A stretch of DNA of 64,000 bases from JBIQKZ01 sp044464765. Its GTDB lineage: Bacteria; Pseudomonadota; Gammaproteobacteria; Burkholderiales; Burkholderiaceae_B. The stretch lies in assembly GCA_044464765.1 (NCBI GenBank), contig JBIQKZ010000008.1:62001-126000 (forward strand). The letters run 5' to 3'. The notes under the pieces are model-generated. The model did no database searches. It saw only the letters and a program-made list of their open reading frames with translations, and was not told where the DNA came from. Below, piece after piece: positions 34,462 through 42,946 of this stretch. Every line of letters begins with the position of its first letter. Position 1 is the stretch's first letter. A program made the position numbers and the translations under genes.

Positions 34462-35766
34462 CTAGCGGTACAACAAGCGTGGAAACCACAGGGCGATGTC
34501 GGGTATCCAGACCAGGAGCAGCAACAAGACAATGGGCGCGACCAGGAAGGGAACAATGCCGCGATACAGCACGGACAAGGGAATATCAGGCGCTTGGGCC
34601 CTGATCACAAAGATGTTCATGCCTACCGGCGGAGTGACCAGCCCCAGTTCGACCACCAGAACCAGCACCACCCCAAACCAGACGGGATCAAAGCCGGCGC
34701 CCACCACCAGCGGAAAGAATACCGGTACGGTAATCAACACCATGCCGATGCCATCCAGAAAACACCCCATGATGATGTAGAACAGGATCAGGATCAGCAT
34801 GATGGCGGCCGGCGTGACATTCAAGCTGCGAGTCCAGTCCACCAAGGTGTGCGGCAATTCGGTCAGCACAACGAAGTAAGAAAACATGAACGCGCACACC
34901 ACCACCAGAAACAGCATGCTGGAAATCAGGATGGTTTCGACAAATGCAGCATGCAGCCGGGCAAATGACAGCCTGCGTCGAACGACCCCGAGGGCAAAAG
35001 CGCCGAACGAACCCACGGCGGCGGATTCCGTTGGACTGAACCAGCCCACATAGATGCCGCCAATGGAAACGCCAAACAACAGAGCGATCTCCCACATGCT
35101 GAACAATGCACGAAGCCGCTCGCCCCAGCCATTGCCCGGCACGACCTGCTCTTTATTGTCTTTTCGATGCACCAGCCAGGCCAGGACAAAGCCGTAAAAC
35201 AGGGTTAGCAGGATTGACGGGATCAAGGCCGCGGCAAACAAACGCTGAACGGATTGCTCGGCAATAATCGCGTAGATCACCAGAATGATGGACGGCGGGA
35301 TCAGAATGCCCAACGAGGCCCCCGCCGCGATCACGCCCGTGCTGAGCCTATCGTGGTAGCCGGCCTGACGCATTTCAGGCAGTGCGATCCGCGACATCGT
35401 TGCAGCCACGGCCAGGGAAGATCCGCATACGGCGCCGAACGTCGCGCTGGCGCCCAGGGTGGCATACGCCGGCCCCCCACGCCTCCCCGAAAACAGCGCC
35501 CGGACGGCGCCAAACAATTGACCGGAGATACCTGCACTTGACGCCAGGCCCCCCATCAGAACAAACAAAGGGACGACGGACAAGGCATAAGCGGACCCCA
35601 TTTCGAAGGGCGTCGCCCCCAAGACGAAGAAAGCCCGTTCGAAGCCGCTGATCGCCGCATAGCCCACGACACCCACCAAACCCATGGCAATCGCCACCGG
35701 CACGCGGGCAAAGATCAAGACCAGCAGGACGAGCATCCCCACCACGCCAATCATCTGGACGCTCAT
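34462..35766 (-). CDS. TRAP transporter large permease (DctM)
   Basis: The 434-aa large membrane subunit of a tripartite ATP-independent periplasmic transporter, with about 12 hydrophobic helices. Typical blocks are PLFVLMGGLASSAGISGQLF, GAVCGSSLAVAATMSRIALPEM and ELGLVTPPVGMNIFVI. It forms an operon with dctQ (4-nt overlap) and dctP. The substrate is a carboxylate of unknown identity, perhaps the aromatic acid used by the neighbouring ligase. Confidence 0.93.
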   Translation of the reverse strand: MSVQMIGVVGMLVLLVLIFARVPVAIAMGLVGVVGYAAISGFERAFFVLGATPFEMGSAYALSVVPLFVLMGGLASSAGISGQLFGAVRALFSGRRGGPAYATLGASATFGAVCGSSLAVAATMSRIALPEMRQAGYHDRLSTGVIAAGASLGILIPPSIILVIYAIIAEQSVQRLFAAALIPSILLTLFYGFVLAWLVHRKDNKEQVVPGNGWGERLRALFSMWEIALLFGVSIGGIYVGWFSPTESAAVGSFGAFALGVVRRRLSFARLHAAFVETILISSMLFLVVVCAFMFSYFVVLTELPHTLVDWTRSLNVTPAAIMLILILFYIIMGCFLDGIGMVLITVPVFFPLVVGAGFDPVWFGVVLVLVVELGLVTPPVGMNIFVIRAQAPDIPLSVLYRGIVPFLVAPIVLLLLLVWIPDIALWFPRLLYR

Positions 35767-36305
35767 TCATTCTCTCCGGCAGAGGCTGCGGCCGGCGACC
35801 CGGCCGACGCCCCGCGAAACAGGCAGCACAACTTGAACAAGGCGGCCGTCAAGGCCGCAAGTATGCCCACCAGGCAAGGTATCCATAGCCAATACAACAT
35901 GATGGGCAGGTCGGGCTTGCGGTCCTGATACATATAAGCCGCCCAAGCGGGCGTCGGCATATGCCAAAGCAGCACCCCCAGAAAGACCACTGACAGCAAA
36001 AGCCCAAAGATCTTGAACAGATGCACCGCGTTCTGGCTGATGAAGTGGTCGATGATGTCCACAGTAATGTGGGTATCGTCCAGGAAAGCTTCGCCAATCC
36101 CCAGGAACACGACGAACACCATCAGGGTCTCGACGATGTCGTACGTGCCCAGCACGGGAATACCGAACAGATTACGCAGCAAGACGTCGGCCATGGTCAC
36201 GCACACCATCAACGCCAGGGCAACACCCGCCACCAGCGTCAACCCGCGCATGACCAGTCGTATCGCGCGATACATGCGACCCGGACTTGCGGCCTCGGCC
36301 GTCAT
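35763..36305 (-). CDS. TRAP transporter small permease (DctQ)
   Basis: The 180-aa small membrane subunit with four predicted helices. It has the DctQ pattern MVCVTMADVLLRNLFGIPVLGTYDIVETLMVF. It overlaps dctM by 4 nt and follows dctP by 1 nt. Confidence 0.9.
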   Translation of the reverse strand: MTAEAASPGRMYRAIRLVMRGLTLVAGVALALMVCVTMADVLLRNLFGIPVLGTYDIVETLMVFVVFLGIGEAFLDDTHITVDIIDHFISQNAVHLFKIFGLLLSVVFLGVLLWHMPTPAWAAYMYQDRKPDLPIMLYWLWIPCLVGILAALTAALFKLCCLFRGASAGSPAAASAGENE

Positions 36306-36306
36306 G

Positions 36307-37329
36307 CTACTGCCCCTTGGCGTGTGCGGCTACCGCTTCCTTCAAGCGCTTCAGCGCTTCGTTGCCAGGCAGGCCCTTCTCTTCAAGGGCGGCGACCTTC
36401 TTGTCGATGAGCTCGGCCGTGATCTTGTCGTAAGCGGCATTATCCACTGCACCCAGCTCTATCAGTTTCACCTGGTTGTCGTGCATATACTTCAGGCCGA
36501 CTTCATCCGCCCGGTCATAATCGGCGCCCAGCCGTGTCGCGCCTTCCATCCCGGTTGTATCGTCGATCAGCTTCTGCAGATCCTTGGGCAGCTTGGCATA
36601 GCTTTCCGGATTCATGACCAAGGCAAAGGTGACCACGCCGCCATTGATGACGGTGGCGGAGTTCAGTTCGGGGCCAAGCTGGAAGCTTTGTCCGCCCTCG
36701 TATGACATGAGGGTTCCATCGATCGTGCCCTTGTTCAGGGAGTCGGCAACCTCGGCTGGCGCCACGCCCACGGGGGTTGCACCAAGCGCGGAGATCAGCG
36801 AGGCATACACGGTACCTGGGTGCCGGATACGCAACCCCTTCATGTCATCCAGCGACGAGACCTGCTTCCTTGCCATCAGCAGCGGCACGGGCGGCGTGGA
36901 TATGAAGTACAACACCTTCACGCCTTTGTACTCGGAATCGAGCAGGTCTTTCATGTCCATGAGGGCTTGCGAACCCACCTTGCCATCTGGAATCAGCGTA
37001 GGGTGCTGCGCCAGTTCGGTCAGCGGAAAGCGGCCGGGCGTCGCCCCCTGAAGCACATAAGCCATGTCGGCCACACCGGTGCGGGCCAGATCGAACTGCC
37101 GGTTTACCGGCCCCATCTGCGAAGAAGGAAAAAGCTTCAGAATCAGCCGCCCATCGGACTTCTGCTTCAGCTCGTCGGCCCACCGGGTAATTTCCTTGTT
37201 GCTTGTGTGGTTGGGCGGGAGGTAGTTTGAAACCTTAAGCTCGTAGACATCTTGTGCGCCGACCGGCGAGATGAATGCAGCAGCCGCAACGGCAGCGAAT
37301 ACGCTTAAGAAGGTGCGTCTTGTCTTCAT
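36307..37329 (-). CDS. TRAP transporter substrate-binding protein (DctP)
   Basis: A 340-aa periplasmic receptor for the TRAP system. It has a signal peptide (residues 1-25, ending SPVGAQ) and the DctP core (YELKVSNYLPPNHTSNKEITRWADELKQKSDGRL; later GLRIRHPGTVYASLISALGATPVG, containing the Arg that usually contacts the carboxylate). GGAG precedes the ATG. The first gene of the dctPQM operon, it is transcribed away from the SDR gene's 3' end. Confidence 0.92.
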   Translation of the reverse strand: MKTRRTFLSVFAAVAAAAFISPVGAQDVYELKVSNYLPPNHTSNKEITRWADELKQKSDGRLILKLFPSSQMGPVNRQFDLARTGVADMAYVLQGATPGRFPLTELAQHPTLIPDGKVGSQALMDMKDLLDSEYKGVKVLYFISTPPVPLLMARKQVSSLDDMKGLRIRHPGTVYASLISALGATPVGVAPAEVADSLNKGTIDGTLMSYEGGQSFQLGPELNSATVINGGVVTFALVMNPESYAKLPKDLQKLIDDTTGMEGATRLGADYDRADEVGLKYMHDNQVKLIELGAVDNAAYDKITAELIDKKVAALEEKGLPGNEALKRLKEAVAAHAKGQ

Positions 37330-37519
37330 GGTGTTGTCTCCGTGGTTGGAATGTGGCCGGCCGGGCTTGTACCCTGTCTTAGGCCTGTTGTGTTATGTCA
37401 TAGTCTTCAATGCAGCAGTCTTGCGAAAAGGCGTCGGCACAACTACGTTGTCGCCAACAGAATATTTGCGGGTGTTCCGACCCACCGGCCGGCGCAGAAC
37501 CCGCACGTTGGTTGACTTG
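37330..37519. other. Upstream region of the TRAP operon
   Basis: This 190-bp stretch lies between the SDR stop and the dctP start. No coding frame and no copy of the GAACATGTTC palindrome found near the SDR and ligase genes was seen, so co-regulation of the TRAP operon by that site is not supported here. Confidence 0.5.
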
Positions 37520-38284
37520 TCAGGTAGAGCTGGAAAAGCCGCCATCGATCACGACAACCTCGCCGGTGACGAAGCGATTGGACTTCACCAGGCTAAGCAT
37601 GGTTTCGGCAACGTCGTCGGCTGTTACACAGCGCTTCAAGGGCGTTAGCTTTGCGCGCCTTTCCATCAGGCTGTCGTACTTGTCGTTAAGCATGCGCTTC
37701 ATCCAGTCGCCTTCCATCCAGCCCGGTGCAACTGCGTTCACCCGGATATCGGGCCCCAGGTTATAGGCAAGCACCTTGGTCAGGCTAACGACGGCCGCCT
37801 TGCTGGTTGCATAGGCCAGCGGCTGCGGACCGGGACGCAGCCCGACAATGCTGGCTGTGTTCACAATGCACCCATTGCCCGCCGCCTTGAGCATGGGAAC
37901 AGCGGCCCGGGTCACCTGGAACATACCGCGCACATTCACGGCAAATACCCGATCCCAGTTCTCTGCCGTAACCCCATCGAAATCCTTAGGACTGATCGGC
38001 GACGTGGTGCCGGCATTATTGATGAGGACATCCAGACGGCCAAAGCGCTGCTCGACCTCGGCCAGCATATTGCGCACCGCGGGATCGTCGCTGACATCGC
38101 ACTGCAACAAAACAGTTTCCGCACCTAGCTTCTGAGCCTGTGCCGCCGTCTCAGCGGCGGCGTCTTTGCTGCTGCTGTAGTTGATGGCAACGTCGTAGCC
38201 CGCTTGCGCCAGGGCAAGCACCGCGCTGCGCCCAATACCTGTACCGCCGCCCGTTACCAGGGCCACAGGCTTCTTGTGTTCCAT
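37520..38284 (-). CDS. Short-chain dehydrogenase/reductase
   Basis: A 254-aa classical SDR with NAD(P) motif TGGGTGIG, the NNAG motif and catalytic Ser-Tyr-Lys (NTASIVG; YATSK). The C-terminus TGEVVVIDGGFSSST is typical. An AAGGAGG site precedes the ATG. It is transcribed from the divergent promoter region shared with the AMP ligase and sits upstream of the TRAP operon on the same strand. Substrate unknown; it may act in the aromatic or alicyclic acid route of this cluster. Confidence 0.9.
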   Translation of the reverse strand: MEHKKPVALVTGGGTGIGRSAVLALAQAGYDVAINYSSSKDAAAETAAQAQKLGAETVLLQCDVSDDPAVRNMLAEVEQRFGRLDVLINNAGTTSPISPKDFDGVTAENWDRVFAVNVRGMFQVTRAAVPMLKAAGNGCIVNTASIVGLRPGPQPLAYATSKAAVVSLTKVLAYNLGPDIRVNAVAPGWMEGDWMKRMLNDKYDSLMERRAKLTPLKRCVTADDVAETMLSLVKSNRFVTGEVVVIDGGFSSST

Positions 38285-38312
38285 CGTGCCTCCTTGCGCA
38301 TCAAATTATTAT

Positions 38313-38352
38313 GAACATGTTCTACTTTAGATCACGATCATATTTATGGCAA
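38313..38352 (-). promoter_or_regulatory. SDR promoter with operator palindrome
   Basis: On the minus strand TTGCCA (38347-38352) and TAAAGT (38324-38329) form -35 and -10 boxes with a 17-bp spacer. The palindrome GAACATGTTC (38313-38322) follows the -10 directly, where a repressor would block transcription. The SDR ATG is 29 bp further on. Confidence 0.7.
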
Positions 38353-38412
38353 GAGCAAAATCACCTATTTTTCAAGCATGGAAATGATCAGATTTTCACT
38401 GACTCAATTTCA

Positions 38413-38452
38413 TTGACATGACATTGATCACACTCTAAACTGAACATGTTCA
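38413..38452 (+). promoter_or_regulatory. AMP-ligase promoter with operator palindrome
   Basis: TTGACA (38413-38418) and TAAACT (38436-38441) have a 17-bp spacer. The perfect 12-bp palindrome TGAACATGTTCA (38441-38452) starts at the last base of the -10 box. The ligase ATG is 129 bp downstream of this site. The architecture mirrors the divergent SDR promoter. Confidence 0.75.
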
Positions 38453-38580
38453 TCTAATATCAAAATAGAAAAATAGTGCAGTGGCGTTGGCTGATGTCCG
38501 TGACTCATCTGCTTCCCGGCCGGTATCGGCAAGCGGGTCAACACGCAGACAAACGCACACCCCATTCCAAGGAGATAAAA

Positions 38581-40248
38581 ATGCTTGAAGGAGTCGTTCC
38601 ATTCCCGCCCGAGTATGCTCGCCGTTACCGCGAGAAGGGCTATTGGCAGGATAAGTCGCTGGCGCAAGAGTTCTCGGTGGTATTCCAGAAATACGCAGAA
38701 CGGGTCGCCCTGATCGATGGGCAGCGCCGCTATACCTACGCCGACATCGATCAGGCTTCGAATCGCCTGGCGCTTAATCTTCTCGAACTGGGCCTGAAAC
38801 CTCTGGATCGCGTGGTTGTCCAACTGCCGAACGTCGCCGAGTTCGTCATTCTTTACTTTGCGCTGCAAAAGATAGGCTGCATTCCAATTGCGGCGCTATC
38901 CAGCCACCGTTACCTGGAAGTCAGCCAGTTCGTCGCGCTATCGGGCGCAGTCGCCTGCGTCGCTCCCGCACGCCAGGGCGATTTCGACTTCCAGAACATG
39001 ATCACACGCGTGCAAGAGCTCAGCCCCAGCCTGAAACACGGCATTGTCCTTGGCGAACCGCAGCCCGGCTTTCATTCCCTGCGCAACCTTATCGAAAAAA
39101 CACCCGGCAATCCCGACCTAAAGCAGCTTGACGCCATTCACATCAACCCCACCGACCCGGCCGTCTTCCAGCTTTCGGGCGGCACCACCGGCATACCCAA
39201 GCTCATCCCACGCACCCACAACGACTACGCCTACAACTCCAAGATCGCCGCCAAGACCTGCCGCATCGAACCGCACCATGTGCTGCTGGTGATACTGCCC
39301 ATTGCCCACAATCTGCCCCTGGCTTGCCCCGGCATCCAGGGTTTCATGTTCCAGGGGGCCAAAGCCGTCTTGTTGGCCAGCAGCCGCGCTCACGACATTT
39401 GCTCCGCCATCCAGGAACACGGCGTCACCCATATCAAAGTGGTTCCCGCGCTGCTCATCCGCTGGCTCAACGACCCGGCGGTCAGCCAGTACGACTTGTC
39501 ATCGCTTAAGGTCATTCAAAGCGGCGGCCAGCGCCTGCAACCCGAAGTACGCATGCTTGCACGCAAGCTTATTCCCAGCGCCTTCATCCAGGAAAACTTC
39601 GGCATGGGCGAAGGGCTGCTGTTCTTCGTACGGCACGACGACCCCGAGGACGTACGCCTTGAAACCGTGGGCAGCCCCGTCTGCCCGGACGACGAAGTGC
39701 GCATCGTGGACGAGGACGGCATCGATGTACCGTTCGGCGAAACCGGGGAAATGTGGTGCCGGGGCCCTTACACATTGCGCGGGTACTTCGGCGTGCCCGA
39801 ATACAACGAAACCGCCTTCACACCCGATGGCTTCTACAAGTCCGGCGACCTGATGCGCCAACATCCTTCGGGCCGCTACATGGTCGAAGGCCGCCGCAAG
39901 GACTTGATCAATCGGGGCGGGGAAAAGATCAGCGCCGAAGAAATCGAGAACCTTATCTTGTCGCACCCCAGTGTCAAGGACATCGCCTGCGTTCCTATTC
40001 CCGACCCAGACATGGGCGAACGCATGTGCGCATGCGCCATCTTGCACGACAACGCCACGCTGGACTTCGACACCTTGAAAGCCTTCCTGATGGACAAGGA
40101 AATCGCCAAGTACAAATTGCCTGAGCGACTCGAACTCATGGACGATTTCCCACTGTCCACCTTCGGCAAGGTGTCCAAGAAAAAACTTCGGGAAATGATT
40201 ACCGAAAAAATGAATCGCGAGCGGCAGGCCACGCCCTCTGCCACCTGA
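38581..40248 (+). CDS. Aryl-acid AMP ligase (EntE/DhbE-like, possible salicylate type)
   Basis: A 555-aa ANL-superfamily adenylating enzyme. It has the P-loop SGGTTGIPK (199-207), the aryl-acid pocket motif LPIAHN (His243, Asn244), VCPDDEV, and the C-terminal KDLINRGGEKISAEEIEN hinge with a final Lys in FGKVSKKKLR. The pattern closely follows 2,3-dihydroxybenzoate-AMP ligases. The residue matching DhbE Ser240 is Cys249 and the Val337 match is Leu347, which I recall as salicylate-type. No carrier protein or NRPS is nearby, so the likely product is a CoA thioester for catabolism. ATG 38581 follows AAGGAG; the frame is open back to 38476. Confidence 0.82.
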   Translation: MLEGVVPFPPEYARRYREKGYWQDKSLAQEFSVVFQKYAERVALIDGQRRYTYADIDQASNRLALNLLELGLKPLDRVVVQLPNVAEFVILYFALQKIGCIPIAALSSHRYLEVSQFVALSGAVACVAPARQGDFDFQNMITRVQELSPSLKHGIVLGEPQPGFHSLRNLIEKTPGNPDLKQLDAIHINPTDPAVFQLSGGTTGIPKLIPRTHNDYAYNSKIAAKTCRIEPHHVLLVILPIAHNLPLACPGIQGFMFQGAKAVLLASSRAHDICSAIQEHGVTHIKVVPALLIRWLNDPAVSQYDLSSLKVIQSGGQRLQPEVRMLARKLIPSAFIQENFGMGEGLLFFVRHDDPEDVRLETVGSPVCPDDEVRIVDEDGIDVPFGETGEMWCRGPYTLRGYFGVPEYNETAFTPDGFYKSGDLMRQHPSGRYMVEGRRKDLINRGGEKISAEEIENLILSHPSVKDIACVPIPDPDMGERMCACAILHDNATLDFDTLKAFLMDKEIAKYKLPERLELMDDFPLSTFGKVSKKKLREMITEKMNRERQATPSAT

Positions 40249-40270
40249 ACCCTTATAAAACGGAACCCCC

Positions 40271-41113
40271 ATGAGAATCATCGATTTGCATTGCTATCCA
40301 AACACCAAGGAATGGATCGCCTGCCAACAGCCCTATGTAGACGCGCTGGCCGAGTACTGGAACCGCGCCTGGACACCCAAAACCGAACAGGAAGTCATCC
40401 AGGACTTCACCGACGCCGGCGTAGACGCCGTGCTGGTTGCCCTGGATCTTGAAACCACTGTCGGAACGCCACCCTGCTCGAATGAGTTCGTGCACGGCAT
40501 GTGGAAGCGGAACGAAGGCCGCATCATCCAGGCTTGGGGCGCACTGGAGCCGTCCAAGGGCGAGATCGCGATTCGCCAGGCCCGGCAAGCCGTCAACGAG
40601 TTCGGCATGATGGGCTTTCACTTTCATCCCATCATGCAACATTTTTCCGTGGACGACCCCCAGTACTACCCGCTGTTTGAAGAAATCTCCCATCTGGGCG
40701 CGGCCGTCATGATCGACGTCGGCACCACCGGAATGGGCGCTGGCATGCCCGGCGGCATGGGCGCCCTGATCCGCCACGCCCACCCCAGCGCAATCGACAA
40801 GCTGGCCGCCGACTTTCCCAAGCTTAAGATCATCATGGCCCACCCCGGTTGGCCGTGGGTTGACGAAACCACCGCCGTCGCCCTGCACAAAGGCAATGTC
40901 TACTGGGAGATGTCGGGCTGGGCGCCCAAATACTTCTGGCCACAACTGAAAGTAGACATGCGCACACGCCTGCAAGACAAGATCATGTTCGGCAGCGATT
41001 ATCCCAGCATGCCTTACGAGCGCTTGCTGCGTGAATGGTCGGAACTGGGCTATACCGATACCATCATGGAAAAAATCTTCCACGGTAACGCCGAACGAAT
41101 ACTGGGGCTTTAA
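40271..41113 (+). CDS. Amidohydrolase-2 family protein (ACMSD-like)
   Basis: A 280-aa TIM-barrel protein of the family that includes ACMSD-type decarboxylases and related hydrolases and hydratases of aromatic catabolism. Blocks seen are MRIIDLHCYP at the N-terminus, GFHFHP (117, 119), IMAHPGWPW (His191) and MFGSDYP (Asp243). The usual HxH metal pair reads His7-Cys-Tyr9, and the barrel position commonly His reads Asp149 (MIDVGT). The metal site may therefore be altered or absent. It follows the AMP ligase by 22 bp and is probably in the same transcript. Confidence 0.83.
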   Translation: MRIIDLHCYPNTKEWIACQQPYVDALAEYWNRAWTPKTEQEVIQDFTDAGVDAVLVALDLETTVGTPPCSNEFVHGMWKRNEGRIIQAWGALEPSKGEIAIRQARQAVNEFGMMGFHFHPIMQHFSVDDPQYYPLFEEISHLGAAVMIDVGTTGMGAGMPGGMGALIRHAHPSAIDKLAADFPKLKIIMAHPGWPWVDETTAVALHKGNVYWEMSGWAPKYFWPQLKVDMRTRLQDKIMFGSDYPSMPYERLLREWSELGYTDTIMEKIFHGNAERILGL

Positions 41114-41197
41114 CTTACTGCCGTGCCGGTCGTGCCCGACACCTTCATCGCACTTCCGGCGCGTTGAGCCATAGGGCCGTTGGCTAAGTGTTTACGA

Positions 41198-41839
41198 CTA
41201 CTTAACCGGCCCCAAGCCATTGATATAGATACGAAACTGCTTGCGCAAGGCAGCCAGGCCCGCCTTCAGGTCCGGATTATCTTCAGAGATCCACAAACGT
41301 ACCGCCCCCGCATAAATGTAGAACAGGCCCAGCGCGATGACGGCGGGGTTTTCGCTGGACGAAATACGGCCTCGTTGCTGGGCATCCGCCACCAGCTTGC
41401 GGACCGTATCGACGACGCGCAGACGGTTATCGTTGAATTCCACCGACAGCTTGCCATGACGATAGAAGGTAAGCTCGCGCAGCAGAATGCGTGACAGCGT
41501 TGGGTTTCCCGCAAAATCCTCGTAAAGAAACGCAAAGAACGAAACCAGTTGTTCAAGCAACGATTTTCGGGGGCTGACCGCCTGAAGCGCATTTTGCTGG
41601 ATCTCGTTCAGGTGATCCACGTAGATCAGAAAGATCAGATCACGCTTGTCGTCGGCGTAATTGAACAGCGTTCCCAACCCGACACGTGCCCGCTTGGCAA
41701 TATCCCGGGTGGTGGCGGCATCGTAGCCAAGTTCGGTAAATAGTTCTTTGGCCGCGCTTTTTATACGCTGGAGTTTCTCTTGCTTGTTCTGTTCACGCAA
41801 TCCCAAAACAGGCTGATCAGTCGCGCCGGGTTTTTCCAT
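41198..41839 (-). CDS. TetR family transcriptional regulator
   Basis: A 213-aa repressor-type protein. The N-terminal helix-turn-helix lies at about residues 25-65 (IKSAAKELFTELGYDAATTRDIAKRARVGLGTLFNYADDKRDLI), followed by an all-alpha ligand domain. It is convergent with the ligase-amidohydrolase unit and downstream of ligC. A near-palindrome TGAACAAGTTCA lies in its own upstream region and the perfect form lies at the SDR/ligase promoters, so it is the best candidate for the shared regulator. An aromatic acid or its CoA ester would be the natural inducer. Confidence 0.9.
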   Translation of the reverse strand: MEKPGATDQPVLGLREQNKQEKLQRIKSAAKELFTELGYDAATTRDIAKRARVGLGTLFNYADDKRDLIFLIYVDHLNEIQQNALQAVSPRKSLLEQLVSFFAFLYEDFAGNPTLSRILLRELTFYRHGKLSVEFNDNRLRVVDTVRKLVADAQQRGRISSSENPAVIALGLFYIYAGAVRLWISEDNPDLKAGLAALRKQFRIYINGLGPVK

Positions 41840-41946
41840 TTTTATATTTTACTCGTTCAGGGAAAGGAAGGCTGGCAAACAGTTGCTCTTCATGATACGG
41901 GCAACTGACCAGGGCGGGCGCCAACATGCACCCGCCGGTTACCGTT

Positions 41947-41980
41947 ACTGTATCGCTTATCCGCAATCTGAACAAGTTCA
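41947..41980 (-). promoter_or_regulatory. Candidate tetR promoter with near-copy of the operator
   Basis: TGAACAAGTTCA at 41969-41980 differs by one base from the palindrome at the ligase promoter. On the minus strand TTGTTC (41970-41975) and TACAGT (41947-41952) could be -35 and -10 boxes with a 17-bp spacer, placing the operator over the -35 box. This suggests autoregulation. Confidence 0.5.
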
Positions 41981-42001
41981 TTTTGAATGTGGATATGCGC
42001 C

Positions 42002-42946
42002 TCAAGCCAGCGCCTGCTCCAGGCGAGCCAGGGTTTCGTAGGCGGCAAGCACACTGCCTACGCTGGAACGCGACTCACGGCTGCCGCGAATAGCGGCAAT
42101 AAACTCCCTATCCTGCAGCTCGAGGCCATTCCTGGAAACATCCACACCAGCCAAATCCACCGCCTGGCCGTGCCCGTCCAGCAAGTCATCGTAGTACGCG
42201 GTGTACGTACCCTTGTCGCAAATATATCGGAAAGTAGTCCCGTGCGGACCTTCATTATTGAACGACAACGACAAGGCACATAAAACGCCCGAGGGCGTCT
42301 TTAGCTGAATCGCCATATCCATGGCAATACCCAGTTCAGGATGCAATGGCCCTTGCATGGCGGCAATCTGTGACGCGATTTCACCTGTTTGATACTGAAA
42401 CAAATCCACCGTATGACAGGCATGGTGCCATAGCAGATGATCGGTCCAACTGCGCGGTTGACCAAGCGCATTCAGATTGCTGCGCCGAAAAAAATACGTT
42501 TGCACATTCAGTTGCTGTAATGCCAATTGACCCGTCTCAATGCGTTGATGAATCCATTGGTGACTGGGGTTATACCGGCGCGTATGCCCAGCCATGGCGA
42601 CCAGACCCGTTTCCCGTTGAGCATCCACCAAACGCTGTGCATCGACCAAGGTGTCGGCCATGGGAATCTCAACCTGCACGTGCTTGCCGGCGCGCAGACA
42701 CGCAATGGCCTGCGCAGCATGCAAATGGGTGGGCGTGCATAAGATCACGGCCTCCACTTGGGGCAAGGCGAGGCTTTCCGCCAGGTCATGCGTGATATGC
42801 GTCACCCCGAAGCGTTCTGCGATCTCTTGGGTTCGCACAGCATTGCCGCCGCCCACCAGGGAAACCACCTGTACATCATCGATGGCCTGTAACGCCTCGA
42901 GATGCTTGACGCCAAAAGCGCCCGCACCTGCGACACACAGCTTCAT
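42002..42946 (-). CDS. ligC: 4-carboxy-2-hydroxymuconate-6-semialdehyde dehydrogenase (LigC-like, Gfo/Idh/MocA family)
   Basis: LigC oxidises the hemiacetal of the protocatechuate 4,5-cleavage product to 2-pyrone-4,6-dicarboxylate with NADP. The 314-aa product has the Rossmann GAGAFG (7-12), GKHVQVEIP and the LigC-typical GHTRRYNPSHQWI, VQTYFFRR, PRSWTDHLLWHHACHTVDLF and ELGIAMDM segments, which I recall as nearly shared with the Sphingobium enzyme. No ligAB or ligI lies in the window. It overlaps the upstream CMD-family gene by 4 nt. Confidence 0.82.
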   Translation of the reverse strand: MKLCVAGAGAFGVKHLEALQAIDDVQVVSLVGGGNAVRTQEIAERFGVTHITHDLAESLALPQVEAVILCTPTHLHAAQAIACLRAGKHVQVEIPMADTLVDAQRLVDAQRETGLVAMAGHTRRYNPSHQWIHQRIETGQLALQQLNVQTYFFRRSNLNALGQPRSWTDHLLWHHACHTVDLFQYQTGEIASQIAAMQGPLHPELGIAMDMAIQLKTPSGVLCALSLSFNNEGPHGTTFRYICDKGTYTAYYDDLLDGHGQAVDLAGVDVSRNGLELQDREFIAAIRGSRESRSSVGSVLAAYETLARLEQALA

